Numbered from the stretch's first letter, positions 1 to 9,617 are shown. The stretch: 64,000 nucleotides of DNA from Phycisphaerae bacterium (GCA_022072085.1 JAJVII010000004.1:1-64000), one strand, 5' to 3'. The notes: a model not told the origin generated them from the letters alone. Numbers and translations are program-made.

Positions 1-259
1 TCGGCCGTCCAAATCCGTCGCTCAGCAGTCCCCGGCCACTCCGCAAGCCCACTCAAACCCGCCCTCGACCCGCCCTTCACGCCGCACACCGGCCAAAACT
101 CAGCACGTCATGAATAATCAGGGCTAGAGAGATGAGAAGTGTGTGCGGATCGGGGTTCACCCCGACCCGGGGTTTCATTCAGCGTGTTAACCGCGGCTGA
201 TACCGCGAACGGATGTACGAAGGCATCAGGATTCAGCTAATAGCTGAGGAGAAGCGATC
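1..259. other. non-coding leader region upstream of the first PEP-CTERM gene
   Basis: I see no supportable gene here; the long antisense ORF starting at 2575 that reaches into it is a shadow. A small hairpin TCAGCT-aat-AGCTGA at 233-247 abuts the Shine-Dalgarno stretch GAGGAGAAG, and TCGGGGttcACCCCGA at about 153-168 could form another stem. Either could influence translation of the following gene, but this is inference. Confidence 0.4.
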
Positions 260-967
260 ATGGCGAGCAGGAGGGCAGGATTGGCCGTCGGGGTGCTGGC
301 GGCATGCGTGTTCGGTCTGACCGGCGCTGCCCATGCCGACAGCGTCACGTATACCACGAACTACGGCCCGCTCACGGTTCCCAATGCCACCACGCCGTTC
401 GCCCTGCCGTTGTTCGATCCGGCACTGGGCAACCTGGTCAAGGTGGAACTCCAGTTGGATGCCAACACGAGCAACGGTTCGATCGGCTGGGACAACGAGG
501 CCAACGTCTCCTCGACCGTTACTCTGGGCATCGGCTGCACGGTGACCGCGCAGGATCAGTTCAGCCTGATCAGTGCGCTGGTGGCCGTTCCCCTTCAGAC
601 CGGTGCGGGTTCGGTTGACGCCGACAACGATGGCGCCGCCGACTTCATTGGCAGCGACGCGTTCACCGTCAGCGGCGGGACCGGCAGCGACAGCGACAGC
701 GACTCGTCGACTGTCCCGGCGACGCTGCTCCAGTTCACGGGCACCTACGGGCACGGCACCAGCGAGACGTTCAACGTGAACGTGTCGTCCGTGGTTGAGA
801 CCTACCTGTCCACCAGCGGCGGGTACGGGCCGATCGATCCGGTCCCCGGCTCCACCAATGGCGTCCTGAAGGTCACCTACTACTACACCCCCGAGCCCGC
901 GACGCTGGGCCTGCTGGCGCTGGGCGGGCTGGGCGTGATGGCCCGCCGCCGTCGTCGCAGTGCGTAA
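260..967 (+). CDS. PEP-CTERM sorted secreted protein, choice-of-anchor E-like
   Basis: A 235-aa exported surface protein. An N-terminal signal peptide (hydrophobic core about 8-24, cleavage near AHA) leads into a Thr/Ser/Gly-rich body with an acidic Ser-Asp run near residues 140-150. The last 25 residues are a PEP-CTERM sorting signal: PEP at about 211, a hydrophobic helix, then an RRRRR tail. PEP-CTERM tails are recognised by exosortase, which must be encoded elsewhere. The pattern 'LPLFDPALGNL...VELQLDA' and the late YYYTPEP join resemble the choice-of-anchor E domain. The ATG follows GAGGAGAAG with good spacing. Function is unknown; surface or exopolysaccharide matrix is the usual inference. 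It is a single gene with its own terminator. Confidence 0.85.
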   Translation: MASRRAGLAVGVLAACVFGLTGAAHADSVTYTTNYGPLTVPNATTPFALPLFDPALGNLVKVELQLDANTSNGSIGWDNEANVSSTVTLGIGCTVTAQDQFSLISALVAVPLQTGAGSVDADNDGAADFIGSDAFTVSGGTGSDSDSDSSTVPATLLQFTGTYGHGTSETFNVNVSSVVETYLSTSGGYGPIDPVPGSTNGVLKVTYYYTPEPATLGLLALGGLGVMARRRRRSA

Positions 968-995
968 AGTCCGATCGCTTTTTCCGCAAAGCACC

Positions 996-1022
996 AAGCC
1001 CAGGGCAGAACGCCCTGGGCTT
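996..1022. terminator. bidirectional intrinsic terminator
   Basis: A perfect 11-bp stem AAGCCCAGGGC / GCCCTGGGCTT closes a 5-nt loop and runs into TTCTTCG on the plus strand. It sits between the convergent PEP-CTERM gene and the old-yellow-enzyme-like gene, so it can serve both. Confidence 0.85.
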
Positions 1023-1059
1023 CTTCGTGTACCGCGATTCGCGCGGACGCGGCCGCCGC

Positions 1060-2538
<1,479 letters not shown>

Positions 2539-2583
2539 TTATTACTGCTCCAGTCGAAGCGTCAGCCGGGAACAAAGATTATC

Positions 2584-2589
2584 ATTATA
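2584..2589 (-). promoter_or_regulatory. -10 element for the OYE-like gene
   Basis: The reverse strand reads TATAAT, the exact consensus, 45 nt upstream of the start codon. No convincing -35 is seen at the usual distance. Confidence 0.5.
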
Positions 2590-2635
2590 GCAACTGACGC
2601 GACCGGGGAAACACGCCGGCTGGGCGCATGAAACA

Positions 2636-2659
2636 GGCCGCCGGCGGGTGCGGGCGGCC
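2636..2659. terminator. possible terminator hairpin
   Basis: GGCCGCC and GGCGGCC form a 7-bp stem around a 10-nt loop, followed on the minus strand by TGTTTC. It lies just after the small coiled-coil gene. The T-tract is weak. Confidence 0.35.
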
Positions 2660-2687
2660 CGGAAACTTCCATCGCAGTGCAGCCGGT

Positions 2688-2873
2688 TCAGGGGACCAGC
2701 TTCGCACGCAACCGCTTGAGGCGGCCTTCCAGTTCCCCGATCTGGCGGTCGAGCACCTGCCGGTCCTTGTCGGTCCCGGCCGAGCCGCGCTTCTTGAGCA
2801 GTTCCTTCAGTTCGACTTCCACGCGCTCGACTTCTTCCAGCGTCTGGGCTTCCGGGTTGTACTCTTCAGACAT
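2688..2873 (-). CDS. small charged coiled-coil protein, hypothetical
   Basis: A 61-aa protein beginning MSEEYNPEAQ, almost entirely charged helix (EEVERVEVELKELLKK ... DRQIGELEGRLKRLR), probably a short cytoplasmic coiled coil. I prefer this internal ATG to the 83-aa ORF start because AAAGGAGC precedes it, although spacing is slightly long. Function is not recognised. It is read in the same direction as its neighbours but is separated from them by over 100 nt. Confidence 0.6.
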   Translation of the reverse strand: MSEEYNPEAQTLEEVERVEVELKELLKKRGSAGTDKDRQVLDRQIGELEGRLKRLRAKLVP

Positions 2874-2981
2874 GGCGGGTCCGGCTCCTTTCAGTCGCAG
2901 GCGGGCCATCTCCGTGTCCAGGGGCTGCCGCGTCCCCACTACTCTACGATAGGCGCGCCGCTGGGGGCGGACAACGCGCCG

Positions 2982-3338
2982 TTACGTCCCCGGAGGGGCA
3001 CTGGATGTCACGACAATGTTATTGCGGACCAGCAGGACATAGTCCGGGTCTTCGGCCAGTTGGCCCGCACGTTCGCGCATCTCCTCGGTGGGGACCGTGC
3101 CCTGGAGGTAGACCACGCCGTCGCGGGCCTGCACCTCGACTAGAAACGGTCCGACCAGGTCGTCGGCGGCCAGACGGGCCTTGATGTCGCGGGCCAGCCA
3201 GGCGTCGCGATACTGAGCGTCGCCGGCTGCCGGCAGCGGCGAACTGTCGATCGGCGCGTCGCAGCCCCCCGCCAGCGCCGCGAGCAGCGCCATCCATCCA
3301 GCCGACAGAATCACGGACATTCGCGGTCGCATCAGCAT
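2982..3338 (-). CDS. BON-domain lipoprotein
   Basis: A 118-aa envelope lipoprotein. The N-terminus is basic then hydrophobic and ends in a lipobox LAGGC at about 22-26, so it is probably lipidated and held in a membrane facing the periplasm. The remainder resembles one BON (OsmY/nodulation) domain: DIKARLAADDLVGPFLVEV, then GVVYLQGTVPTEEMRERA and a closing VRNNIVV strand. BON domains bind phospholipid or other envelope surfaces. The exact start among three early Met codons is uncertain. It lies just downstream of pcm on the same strand. Confidence 0.75.
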   Translation of the reverse strand: MLMRPRMSVILSAGWMALLAALAGGCDAPIDSSPLPAAGDAQYRDAWLARDIKARLAADDLVGPFLVEVQARDGVVYLQGTVPTEEMRERAGQLAEDPDYVLLVRNNIVVTSSAPPGT

Positions 3339-3381
3339 CAGTCAGGGCCTTTCGATCAGACGGTTTCGCGGATTCCCGGTG

Positions 3382-4122
3382 TCAGTAACCATCGGGCACT
3401 TGGGTCGGGGCGTCCTCCTCCCGCATTACGCCGTCCCTTCCGATCATAGGTACGAATCGGCATTGCAGCACGTCCCGGTTTACGAAATCTCGGGTGCCGC
3501 TTCCTCGCGTGATCTGCGTCAGCGTCTGGACCGACCCGCTGCCGATGGGCCCGACGAAGCGCCCGCCGACCGCCAGTTGCTCCAGCAGACCGGCCGGGGG
3601 GCGCGGGGCATAGGCGGTCAGCAGGATCGCGTCAAACGGCGCCTCCTCCGGCCAGCCGCCCGAGCCGTCGCCGACGCGGTAGGCTACGCGACGATAGCCC
3701 AGCCCGTCCAGGATCAGCCTGGCCTGCTGCTGGAGTTCGGACAGGCGTTCGACGGTGAACACGCAGCCGGCTGGTTTGTCGTCGCGGCAGCCGACCAGGT
3801 CTGCCAGCACCGCCGTCTGGTAGCCGCTGCCGGTCCCGATCTCCAGCACGCGGCTGCCGGGGGCGAGCGCGAGGAGCTGGCTCATGAGGGCGACCATGTA
3901 GGGCTGGCTGATGGTCTGCCCGCCTGCAATGGACAAGGCTGAATCGTCGTAGGCCCGGCTGCGCATGGGCGGGGCGACGAACCGCTCGCGCGGGACGAGG
4001 CTCATGGCCCGCAGCACACGCGGGTCGCGGATGCCCCTGGCCGCCAACTGCGACTCGACCATGGCGGCCCGCAGGCGGGCGTATTCGGCGTCCCAGTCGA
4101 GTTGTCGGCGGAGCAGAGCCAT
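3382..4122 (-). CDS. pcm: protein-L-isoaspartate O-methyltransferase
   Basis: A 246-aa SAM-dependent enzyme that methylates L-isoaspartyl residues in damaged proteins to start their repair. The family opening MVESQLAARGIRDPRVL at 21-37 is followed by VPRERFV, then GGQTISQPYMVA (substrate loop) at 67-78, the SAM motif I LEIGTGSGYQTAVLADL at 93-109, and DAILLTAYAP and GRFVGPIG later. Length is a little above the usual 210-225 aa because of an approximately 20-residue N-terminal lead. A TACAAT -10 lies only 11 nt upstream of the chosen ATG, so either the message is nearly leaderless or translation starts at the internal Met 21. Confidence 0.92.
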   Translation of the reverse strand: MALLRRQLDWDAEYARLRAAMVESQLAARGIRDPRVLRAMSLVPRERFVAPPMRSRAYDDSALSIAGGQTISQPYMVALMSQLLALAPGSRVLEIGTGSGYQTAVLADLVGCRDDKPAGCVFTVERLSELQQQARLILDGLGYRRVAYRVGDGSGGWPEEAPFDAILLTAYAPRPPAGLLEQLAVGGRFVGPIGSGSVQTLTQITRGSGTRDFVNRDVLQCRFVPMIGRDGVMREEDAPTQVPDGY

Positions 4123-4133
4123 GCGATAGGACC

Positions 4134-4139
4134 ATTGTA
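4134..4139 (-). promoter_or_regulatory. -10 element close to the pcm start
   Basis: The reverse strand reads TACAAT ending 11 nt before the pcm ATG, which would place the transcript start almost at the start codon. Confidence 0.4.
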
Positions 4140-4269
4140 CATCCCCGGCGGCGCGACGGCCGACCGAATCGGCGCGTTGCCCTGACGGGCCGGGCGGTTT
4201 AGACTTACTCTCTCAGAGCGAACGTGTTGAGTTCTGGCGAAGCGCATCGCCGGTTCAAGAGCCCAAGAC

Positions 4270-5085
4270 ATGAGATTAGCCCGCCTGGAGAAACTCTCGG
4301 ACGCGCAGCGCTGCCAGTTTCTGCGCTCGCTGGTTCCCCAGGCCGAGTGGGACCAGGTCGGCCGACTCGGCGACCGTGCGGGCCCGGGCGTCGAGGACCT
4401 CCAGGTGATCCTCCGCCCGGAGCGCGGCGAGTTGAAGCTCCGCGTGCCAGCCAAGCGGATCGGCGGCGACTACGCGTTCCTGCTGGACCTCGACGAGCAC
4501 GGCCTGGGCGAGGTGGAGCTGGCGTTCATCCAGATCAACGACTTGGAGCGTCCGCGCTACAATATCGACGTGGACGAGCGCGGTCGGCCGACGCTGCTGG
4601 GCACAGCCAGGCGGAACATCCCCGAGGAAGTGCGGGCGATGGAGGCCGGCCTGGGCCCGGGCCAGGTCCGCCACGGGCTGCGGGCGTTCGACGATTTCTT
4701 CGAGAGGCTGTTGCGGTTCGCCGACACGGTCGGCTACGTGAACATCCTGCTCGAACCGCTGACCTATCACAACGCGCTGATGTACGAGCGGCACGGGTTC
4801 ATCTACATCCAGGGCCAGAAGGTCATGGAGGAAATCGACGAAGGCTTCCGGCCGGGCGGGCACTACGAGCGCCGGCTGGACGGCTCGACGCCGTTCCGCC
4901 GGCCGGGCAGCGGCGGCGACCAGCGGATGCGGAGCTGGGCGATTCACGACGGCATCCTCGGCCACCCGATGCCCGAACTGAAGATGGTCTACGTCCTGGG
5001 CCAGCCGACGCCGCGCGTTTCGACCTTCACTCAGACGCAGCCCGACGCCGCGACCGCCGGCGGGGCGGGGGGCAGCGAGCCATGA
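4270..5085 (+). CDS. putative GNAT-like protein, first gene of acu-like operon
   Basis: A 271-aa protein of no obvious family by eye. Two features suggest an acetyltransferase fold: the segment NALMYERHGFIYIQG at 168-182 resembles the C-terminal GNAT motif (A-x-x-L-Y-x-x-x-GF), and the two genes that follow are homologues of Bacillus AcuC and AcuB. In the acuABC operon the missing partner is AcuA, an acetyltransferase that inactivates acetyl-CoA synthetase. The gene overlaps the deacetylase by an ATGA. The N-terminal half (LQVILRPERGELKLRVPAK) has no recognised motif and the canonical acetyl-CoA pyrophosphate loop is not clear. Start ATG at 4270; no strong SD. The function is inferred mostly from context. 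Confidence 0.75.
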   Translation: MRLARLEKLSDAQRCQFLRSLVPQAEWDQVGRLGDRAGPGVEDLQVILRPERGELKLRVPAKRIGGDYAFLLDLDEHGLGEVELAFIQINDLERPRYNIDVDERGRPTLLGTARRNIPEEVRAMEAGLGPGQVRHGLRAFDDFFERLLRFADTVGYVNILLEPLTYHNALMYERHGFIYIQGQKVMEEIDEGFRPGGHYERRLDGSTPFRRPGSGGDQRMRSWAIHDGILGHPMPELKMVYVLGQPTPRVSTFTQTQPDAATAGGAGGSEP

Positions 5086-6071
5086 GAACCGGCTGGCTGA
5101 CCCATCCGCGATACATCGAGCACGACACCGGCCAGGGCCACCCCGAGCGGCCCGACCGGCTGCGGGCGATCTGCGCCGCGGTCGAGAAGGCCGGCCTGCT
5201 GGATCGGCTGACCGTCATCGAGCCGCGGGCGGCTGAGGAGGAGCACCTGCTCGCGGTGCACGAGAAGGACTACCTCGAGCGGCTGGAGGCGGCCTGCAAG
5301 ACCGGGGCCCGATACATCGACGTGCCGGACTCGGCTATCTGCCGCGACAGCCACGCGATCGCGCGGCTGTCGGCCGGGGCGGGCCTGGCGGCCATCGACG
5401 CGATCATGGACGGCCGCATCGACAACGCGTTCTGTGCGATCCGCCCGCCCGGCCATCACTGCGAAGTGGACCGGTCGATGGGGTTCTGCCTGCTGAACAA
5501 CGCGGCCATTGCGGCCCGCTACGCGCAGCGCGTCCACGGGCTGAGCAAGGTTCTGATCCTGGACTGGGACGTGCACCACGGCAACGGCACGCAACACATT
5601 TTCGAGAGCGACCCGACGGTCTTCTACTGCTCGCTGCACGAACACCCGAGCTTCTGCTATCCGGGCACGGGCTACGCGTGGGAAAAGGGCGAGGGCGCCG
5701 GCGAAGGCGCGACGCTGAACATCCCCATGCCGCCCAACTCGACCGACGCGGAGTACCAGGAGGCGTTCTTCAGCCGATTCCTGCCGGCGGCCCGGCAGTT
5801 CGACCCGGACCTGGTGATCGTGTCGGCGGGCTTCGACGCCCACGAGGACGACCCGCTGGCCAGTGAAGACCTCACGCAGGCGTGCTTCGACTGGATGGCC
5901 AAGCGGACCAAGGAACTGGCCCGCCAGTGCAGCGGCGGCCGCCTGGTCAGCCTGCTGGAAGGCGGCTACAACCTGGACGTCCTGGCGACCTGCGTCGTCT
6001 CGCACCTGCAAATCCTGTTGCAGGAGAGCGAGGAAGAGGACCTGATGCTGCTCAAGAGCGGACTGGGATGA
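5082..6071 (+). CDS. histone deacetylase family / acetoin utilization protein AcuC-like
   Basis: A 329-aa Zn-dependent deacetylase of the class II HDAC / AcuC superfamily. The active-site tandem histidines are present (RPPGHHCE at 121-128 and DVHHGNGT at 163-170); likely Zn ligands are D163, H165 and the Asp of DDPLA at about 257; SAGFDAHEDDPL and EGGYNLD complete the site. In Bacillus, AcuC removes acetyl groups from acetyl-CoA synthetase. The track ORF is longer upstream, but the true start is the ATG that overlaps the stop of the preceding gene (ATGA), implying coupled translation. The last codons overlap the CBS gene the same way. Confidence 0.9.
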   Translation: MRTGWLTHPRYIEHDTGQGHPERPDRLRAICAAVEKAGLLDRLTVIEPRAAEEEHLLAVHEKDYLERLEAACKTGARYIDVPDSAICRDSHAIARLSAGAGLAAIDAIMDGRIDNAFCAIRPPGHHCEVDRSMGFCLLNNAAIAARYAQRVHGLSKVLILDWDVHHGNGTQHIFESDPTVFYCSLHEHPSFCYPGTGYAWEKGEGAGEGATLNIPMPPNSTDAEYQEAFFSRFLPAARQFDPDLVIVSAGFDAHEDDPLASEDLTQACFDWMAKRTKELARQCSGGRLVSLLEGGYNLDVLATCVVSHLQILLQESEEEDLMLLKSGLG

Positions 6072-6778
6072 CGGATTCCCGGCCTGCGCGTCGGCGGAGG
6101 TCGGAGGCGGTTTTCGGAGTGCAAGGCATGTTCGTCAGCGATCGAATGACACGTGACGTGGTGACTATCGACGAGAGCGGGACCGTCCGCGAGGCGGCCG
6201 AGCTGATCGCCGAGCGCCGCATCCATCAGCTTCCCGTCGTCCGCGAAAAGCAGTGTCTGGTCGGCATCGTCACCGATCGCGACCTGCGCAGCGTTCACGA
6301 CCCCGAGATGATGGCCGGTCCGGTGTCGGCCATCATGTCGCGCGACCCGATCACCGTCTGGCCCGGTTCGCCGCTGGAGGACGCCCTGCTGCTGCTCTAT
6401 CGCCACCGCTTCGGCGCCCTGCCCGTGACTGTGGCGGCGGCCCCGGACTGCTGCCTGGGCAAGGGCATGCACCGGCTGGTGGGCATCATCTCGCGGACCG
6501 ACATCCTGGCGGCGCTGATCGAGATGCTGGGCATCGAGGAGGCCGGCACGCGCATCGAAGTCGAATTGCCCGAACAGTCGGCCGTCGCCGTCGTCGGCGT
6601 CATCAACGCCGTCGCCCAGACGCAGACGCGCGTGGTCTCGCTGACGCTCTCGGGCCCGCGCGGCCGGCAGTCGCGGCGGCTCTACATCCGCCTGTCCACG
6701 ATCGACCCGCGGCGGGCCATCGACGCCCTGCGCGAGGCGGGCTACACGATCGCCCACCCCTCCTGCGACCTGATCTGA
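6068..6778 (+). CDS. AcuB-like protein: tandem CBS domains plus ACT-like domain
   Basis: A 236-aa regulatory protein with two CBS motifs (MFVSDRMTRDVVTIDE to about 75, then VSAIMSRDPITVWPG to about 150) and a C-terminal ACT-like beta-alpha-beta domain (about 165-232, ending AIDALREAGYTI). CBS pairs bind adenine nucleotides and ACT domains bind small metabolites; AcuB of Bacillus has this architecture. The first possible ATG overlaps the deacetylase stop (ATGA). A second start at 6128 (MFVSD) has a better SD (GGAG, 8 nt spacing), so the first 20 arginine-rich residues may not be translated. It is the third gene of the acu-like unit. Confidence 0.85.
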   Translation: MTDSRPARRRRSEAVFGVQGMFVSDRMTRDVVTIDESGTVREAAELIAERRIHQLPVVREKQCLVGIVTDRDLRSVHDPEMMAGPVSAIMSRDPITVWPGSPLEDALLLLYRHRFGALPVTVAAAPDCCLGKGMHRLVGIISRTDILAALIEMLGIEEAGTRIEVELPEQSAVAVVGVINAVAQTQTRVVSLTLSGPRGRQSRRLYIRLSTIDPRRAIDALREAGYTIAHPSCDLI

Positions 6779-6806
6779 GCCTGAACTCGGAGTTGAAGCT
6801 GAAGGT

Positions 6807-7466
6807 TCATTCGGCCGGTTCTTGGTCGGTCGGCACCAGCTCCAGGCAGTGGAACTGGCCACGGCCTTTGTTGCGGGCGACCTCCAGCGCCTCGGCGGCC
6901 GATCGGATCAACGGCTCGCACGATTCGCCGATGTCTTCCGGGCGGCCGCTGGTGACGCCGATGGTTACCGTCATGGGAATGACCCGCTCGTTGACCATGA
7001 TGCGGTTGGATTCGACGGCTTTGAGGATGCGCTGGCTGAGCTGCTGGGGCCGGTTGGGCTGGCTGTTGTCCATGGCGATCGCGAATTCCTCCTCGCCGAA
7101 CCGCGCCAGCAGGTCGTAGTCGCGCACGATGGATCGCAGAATGTCGGCCAGGCCCGAAAGCACCAGGTCGCCGGCCATGTGCCCGTAACGCTCGTTGATC
7201 GAACGGAAGTCGTCGATGTCGACGATCGCCAGGCATACCATCTGCTTGAACCGCAACGCCCGACGCCACAGCCGCCCGAACGACGCGAAGAAGTAATCGC
7301 GGTTGGCCAATCCCGTCAACTGGTCGGTGATCTGCTGAAGCTCGATCTGCTCGCGCAGCCCGGTGACCTCGGCCTGGGCGTGGGTCAACTCGCGCAAGAG
7401 TTCCTCGCGGCTGAGTTCATCGAGCTTCCGGGAAGAGCGGGTATCCAACGTCATGGCAATTCCCAC
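6807..7466 (-). CDS. GGDEF-domain protein with altered signature (GEEEF)
   Basis: A 219-aa soluble protein: a short coiled-coil N-terminus (residues 10-45) then one GGDEF domain (about 46-210). Metal-binding DIDDF (83-87) and NERYGHMAGD (91-100) are intact. The signature loop reads ARFGEEEFAI, so the second Gly of GG(D/E)EF is Glu. The RxxD inhibitory site RDYD (115-118) sits the canonical five residues before it. Active enzymes make c-di-GMP; with the altered loop this may be a weak cyclase or a c-di-GMP sensor. No sensory or membrane domain is present. The gene converges with the acu-like operon 28 nt away. Confidence 0.88.
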   Translation of the reverse strand: MGIAMTLDTRSSRKLDELSREELLRELTHAQAEVTGLREQIELQQITDQLTGLANRDYFFASFGRLWRRALRFKQMVCLAIVDIDDFRSINERYGHMAGDLVLSGLADILRSIVRDYDLLARFGEEEFAIAMDNSQPNRPQQLSQRILKAVESNRIMVNERVIPMTVTIGVTSGRPEDIGESCEPLIRSAAEALEVARNKGRGQFHCLELVPTDQEPAE

Positions 7467-7560
7467 CAGCTACGGCTATCCCCATGTGCGCATCGGGCGA
7501 TTGGGGTGGCGACTTTAGCTCCAGTCGGGGCGGCGGGAATCCGCGGCGGGGATGCGCGCC

Positions 7561-8631
7561 TTAACTGACGGACGTGAGAGGTTTTACATAGGATGACCGG
7601 ACGCTGCCGCTCTCGGAGGTGCTGCTCTTGAGGTCGCAGGGGTGGGCCTCGGGCGGCAGGTCGAAGTCGCGGCCGTACATCTCGGCGATGCAGGCCAACT
7701 CCTCAGCCGACAGATCCTCGGCCTCGGCGGCGGCGGCGAACTCACGGACCTCCGCCGGCGTGGTGATCGTCGGCAGGCAACTGGCCAGACCCGGCTGGGC
7801 CAGCAGCCACTTCAGCGCGAGTTGGCCGACCGTCATCCGCCGGTCGCCGGCGATCGGCCGAAGGGCCTCGACCTTGCGCAGCCCGAAGGTCAGCCAGTTG
7901 CGGTCGCGGAAGTTGCGGTGGTCGCCCTTCTCGAATTTCGTGTCGGCGGTGTAGATGTCCTTGAGGATGCCGGAGTGGTGCGGCACGCGGGCCAGCACCG
8001 CCCCGCCCGACTGGGCCGCCACTTCGCAGAACTCCCGCCCGGGATCCTGCTCCAGCATGTTGAAGACCGTCATCACGGCGTCCGCGCGGCGGTCGGCCAG
8101 CGCGGCGATGCCTTCCTCACGCCAGCCGATGGCCGGCCCCAGCGCCACGCCCCAGGCGCGGATCTTGCCCTCGTCGCGCAGCCGGTCCAGCGTCTCGAAC
8201 AGCTCGTCGCTGAACTGCGGCAGCTTGAGATTGTGCGTCTGGTAGAGGTCGATCACGTCGGTCCGCAGCCGTCGAAGCGAGTGCTCCAGGGCCTTGCGGA
8301 TGAACGGCGGGCTGAAGTCCTGCGGCCGCTCGCCGTGGCGGCTGCCGTCGCGCTTGGCTGGGGCGTTGTAGATGTCGTAGCCGAACTGCGTGCCCAGCGT
8401 GATGCGGTCGCGGCAGTCGGCGATGGCCTGGCCGACCAGTTCCTCGCTGCGGCCTTCGCCGTAGGCGTCGCCGGTGTTGATGAAAGTCATGCCCGCGTCG
8501 ATGGCGGCGCCGATCAGCGCCAGCGACTCGTCATCACTCCTGGCGCCCCACCAGCTCGTGCCCACGGTCCAGGATCCGAACCCGATCTGCGAGACCTTCA
8601 GGCCGCTGCGGGGCAGAATGTTGAACTTCAT
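7561..8631 (-). CDS. aldo/keto reductase family protein
   Basis: A 356-aa TIM-barrel NADP-linked oxidoreductase. Family marks are GFGSWTVGTSWWG near the start, FINTGDAYGEGRSEELVGQAI (Asp and Tyr of the catalytic tetrad), DLYQTHN (tetrad His) and KWLLAQPGLASCLPTITTPAEV near the cofactor-binding C-terminus. The strand that usually carries the tetrad lysine (x-A-T-K-x-G) reads LGTQFGYD, so the Lys appears to be Gln. I start at the ATG preceded by GGAG at 9 nt rather than the GTG nine bases upstream. Substrate unknown. Upstream lies a G-rich repeat, downstream the GGDEF gene. Confidence 0.88.
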   Translation of the reverse strand: MKFNILPRSGLKVSQIGFGSWTVGTSWWGARSDDESLALIGAAIDAGMTFINTGDAYGEGRSEELVGQAIADCRDRITLGTQFGYDIYNAPAKRDGSRHGERPQDFSPPFIRKALEHSLRRLRTDVIDLYQTHNLKLPQFSDELFETLDRLRDEGKIRAWGVALGPAIGWREEGIAALADRRADAVMTVFNMLEQDPGREFCEVAAQSGGAVLARVPHHSGILKDIYTADTKFEKGDHRNFRDRNWLTFGLRKVEALRPIAGDRRMTVGQLALKWLLAQPGLASCLPTITTPAEVREFAAAAEAEDLSAEELACIAEMYGRDFDLPPEAHPCDLKSSTSESGSVRSSYVKPLTSVS

Positions 8632-8641
8632 TACGCACACT

Positions 8642-8778
8642 CCGGGATCAGGGGTCAGGGGTCGGGGGTCGGGGGTCGGGGGTCAGGGGGCGGGGAGCGG
8701 GGGGTCGGGGAGGAATATACTTCAACGTCCGTTCTTCCCTAACCCCTCGGTCCCTGATCCCCGACCCCCTTCTTCTCC
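8642..8778. repeat. intergenic word-repeat hairpin, GGGGTCGGGG type
   Basis: Arm one (8646-8716) is built of iterated GGGGTC(G/A)GG words; arm two (8737-8775) carries the complementary CCCCTCGG, CTGATCCCCGACCCCC words and then CCGTGCTCTCCGCGCTTCCGTGG. The arms are inverted, so the RNA or single strand could fold back. It separates two minus-strand genes. It is one of six such loci in the window with related architecture but different words. Confidence 0.7.
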
Positions 8779-8810
8779 GTGCTCTCCGCGCTTCCGTGGT
8801 GAACTTTGTT

Positions 8811-9617
8811 CTATCGCCGGCACTCGGCGTAGGTCTTGGCGGTCTCGTACAATCTTACGCAGGCCAGGCGGCTGCCCATGGCCGATTCGTCGGCCAGTTT
8901 GTCGAAGATCACCCGGGCGATGTTCTCCACCGTCGGGTTAAGCGACGCGAACTCCGGGCAGTCGAGGTTCAGGTGCTTGTGGTCGAAGGCGTCGACAACG
9001 GTCGATCGCACGGTCCGTTCAAATCGGCCGAGCGGCATCGCCCCCGGCTCGCCGCCGACGGTCACCTCCAGCAGGTAGTTGTGGCCGTGCCCGTTGGGAT
9101 TGGCGCACTTGCCGAAGGTGTCGCGGTTGTCCTGCTCGCTCAGTTGCGGCGACCAGAGCCGGTGGGCCGCGGCAAACTCGAACTGCTCGGTGAGGTAGAC
9201 CATCTTGCCTTCTCCCCGGTAGCTGATGTGGTGTTGAGGCGTCCAGCCCAGCGTCGCTGAGCCCAGACGACCGCCGCATGCGGTCCGAATCTCCGACTCC
9301 AGCATCGGCCAGGCCGACGCCAGCCATTGCCCCGGCTCGCGGTCGTTCTGCCGCACGCGGTCGGCGATCAGCGGGATCAGCCTGGCCCGGACGATCTCGT
9401 CGATGCGCTTGATGTTCATCAGGTAGCCGCTGGCCGGATCGGCGTGGCCGGCGATCTCCAGCGTCAGGCTGTAGTAGGGGGCCAGTCCGCTGGGCCGCGG
9501 CCATCCCGCGAAGCTGTTGGTCACTCCGCCGGAGATGGCTGCGTCCAGATCGTCAACCGGAAGGCTGAAGCGCACCTGCCTTCCCAGTCGGACAGTTCCG
9601 TCGGCCGATGGGTTCAT
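8811..9617 (-). CDS. two-domain 6-pyruvoyl-tetrahydropterin synthase / QueD-family protein
   Basis: A 268-aa protein with two tandem T-fold units. The C-terminal half is a complete PTPS/6-carboxytetrahydropterin synthase site: Zn histidines H152 (AAAHRL), H177 and H179 (HGHNY), catalytic C171 (FGKCANPN), the DHKHLNLD strand at 212-219 and ENIA at 231. The N-terminal half (about 12-130) has the fold-like start VRFSLPVDDLD but lacks the Zn and Cys residues, so it is likely structural. The product would be a tetrahydropterin derived from the FolE product; folE lies two genes upstream on the same strand. The real start is the ATG at 9617, not the ORF start. It could feed queuosine or pterin synthesis. 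Confidence 0.85.
   Translation of the reverse strand: MNPSADGTVRLGRQVRFSLPVDDLDAAISGGVTNSFAGWPRPSGLAPYYSLTLEIAGHADPASGYLMNIKRIDEIVRARLIPLIADRVRQNDREPGQWLASAWPMLESEIRTACGGRLGSATLGWTPQHHISYRGEGKMVYLTEQFEFAAAHRLWSPQLSEQDNRDTFGKCANPNGHGHNYLLEVTVGGEPGAMPLGRFERTVRSTVVDAFDHKHLNLDCPEFASLNPTVENIARVIFDKLADESAMGSRLACVRLYETAKTYAECRR

Noticed and set aside
8642-8778. CRISPR-like tandem repeat
   Set aside because: Words are 7-10 nt, imperfect, with no spacers of constant length and no cas genes.
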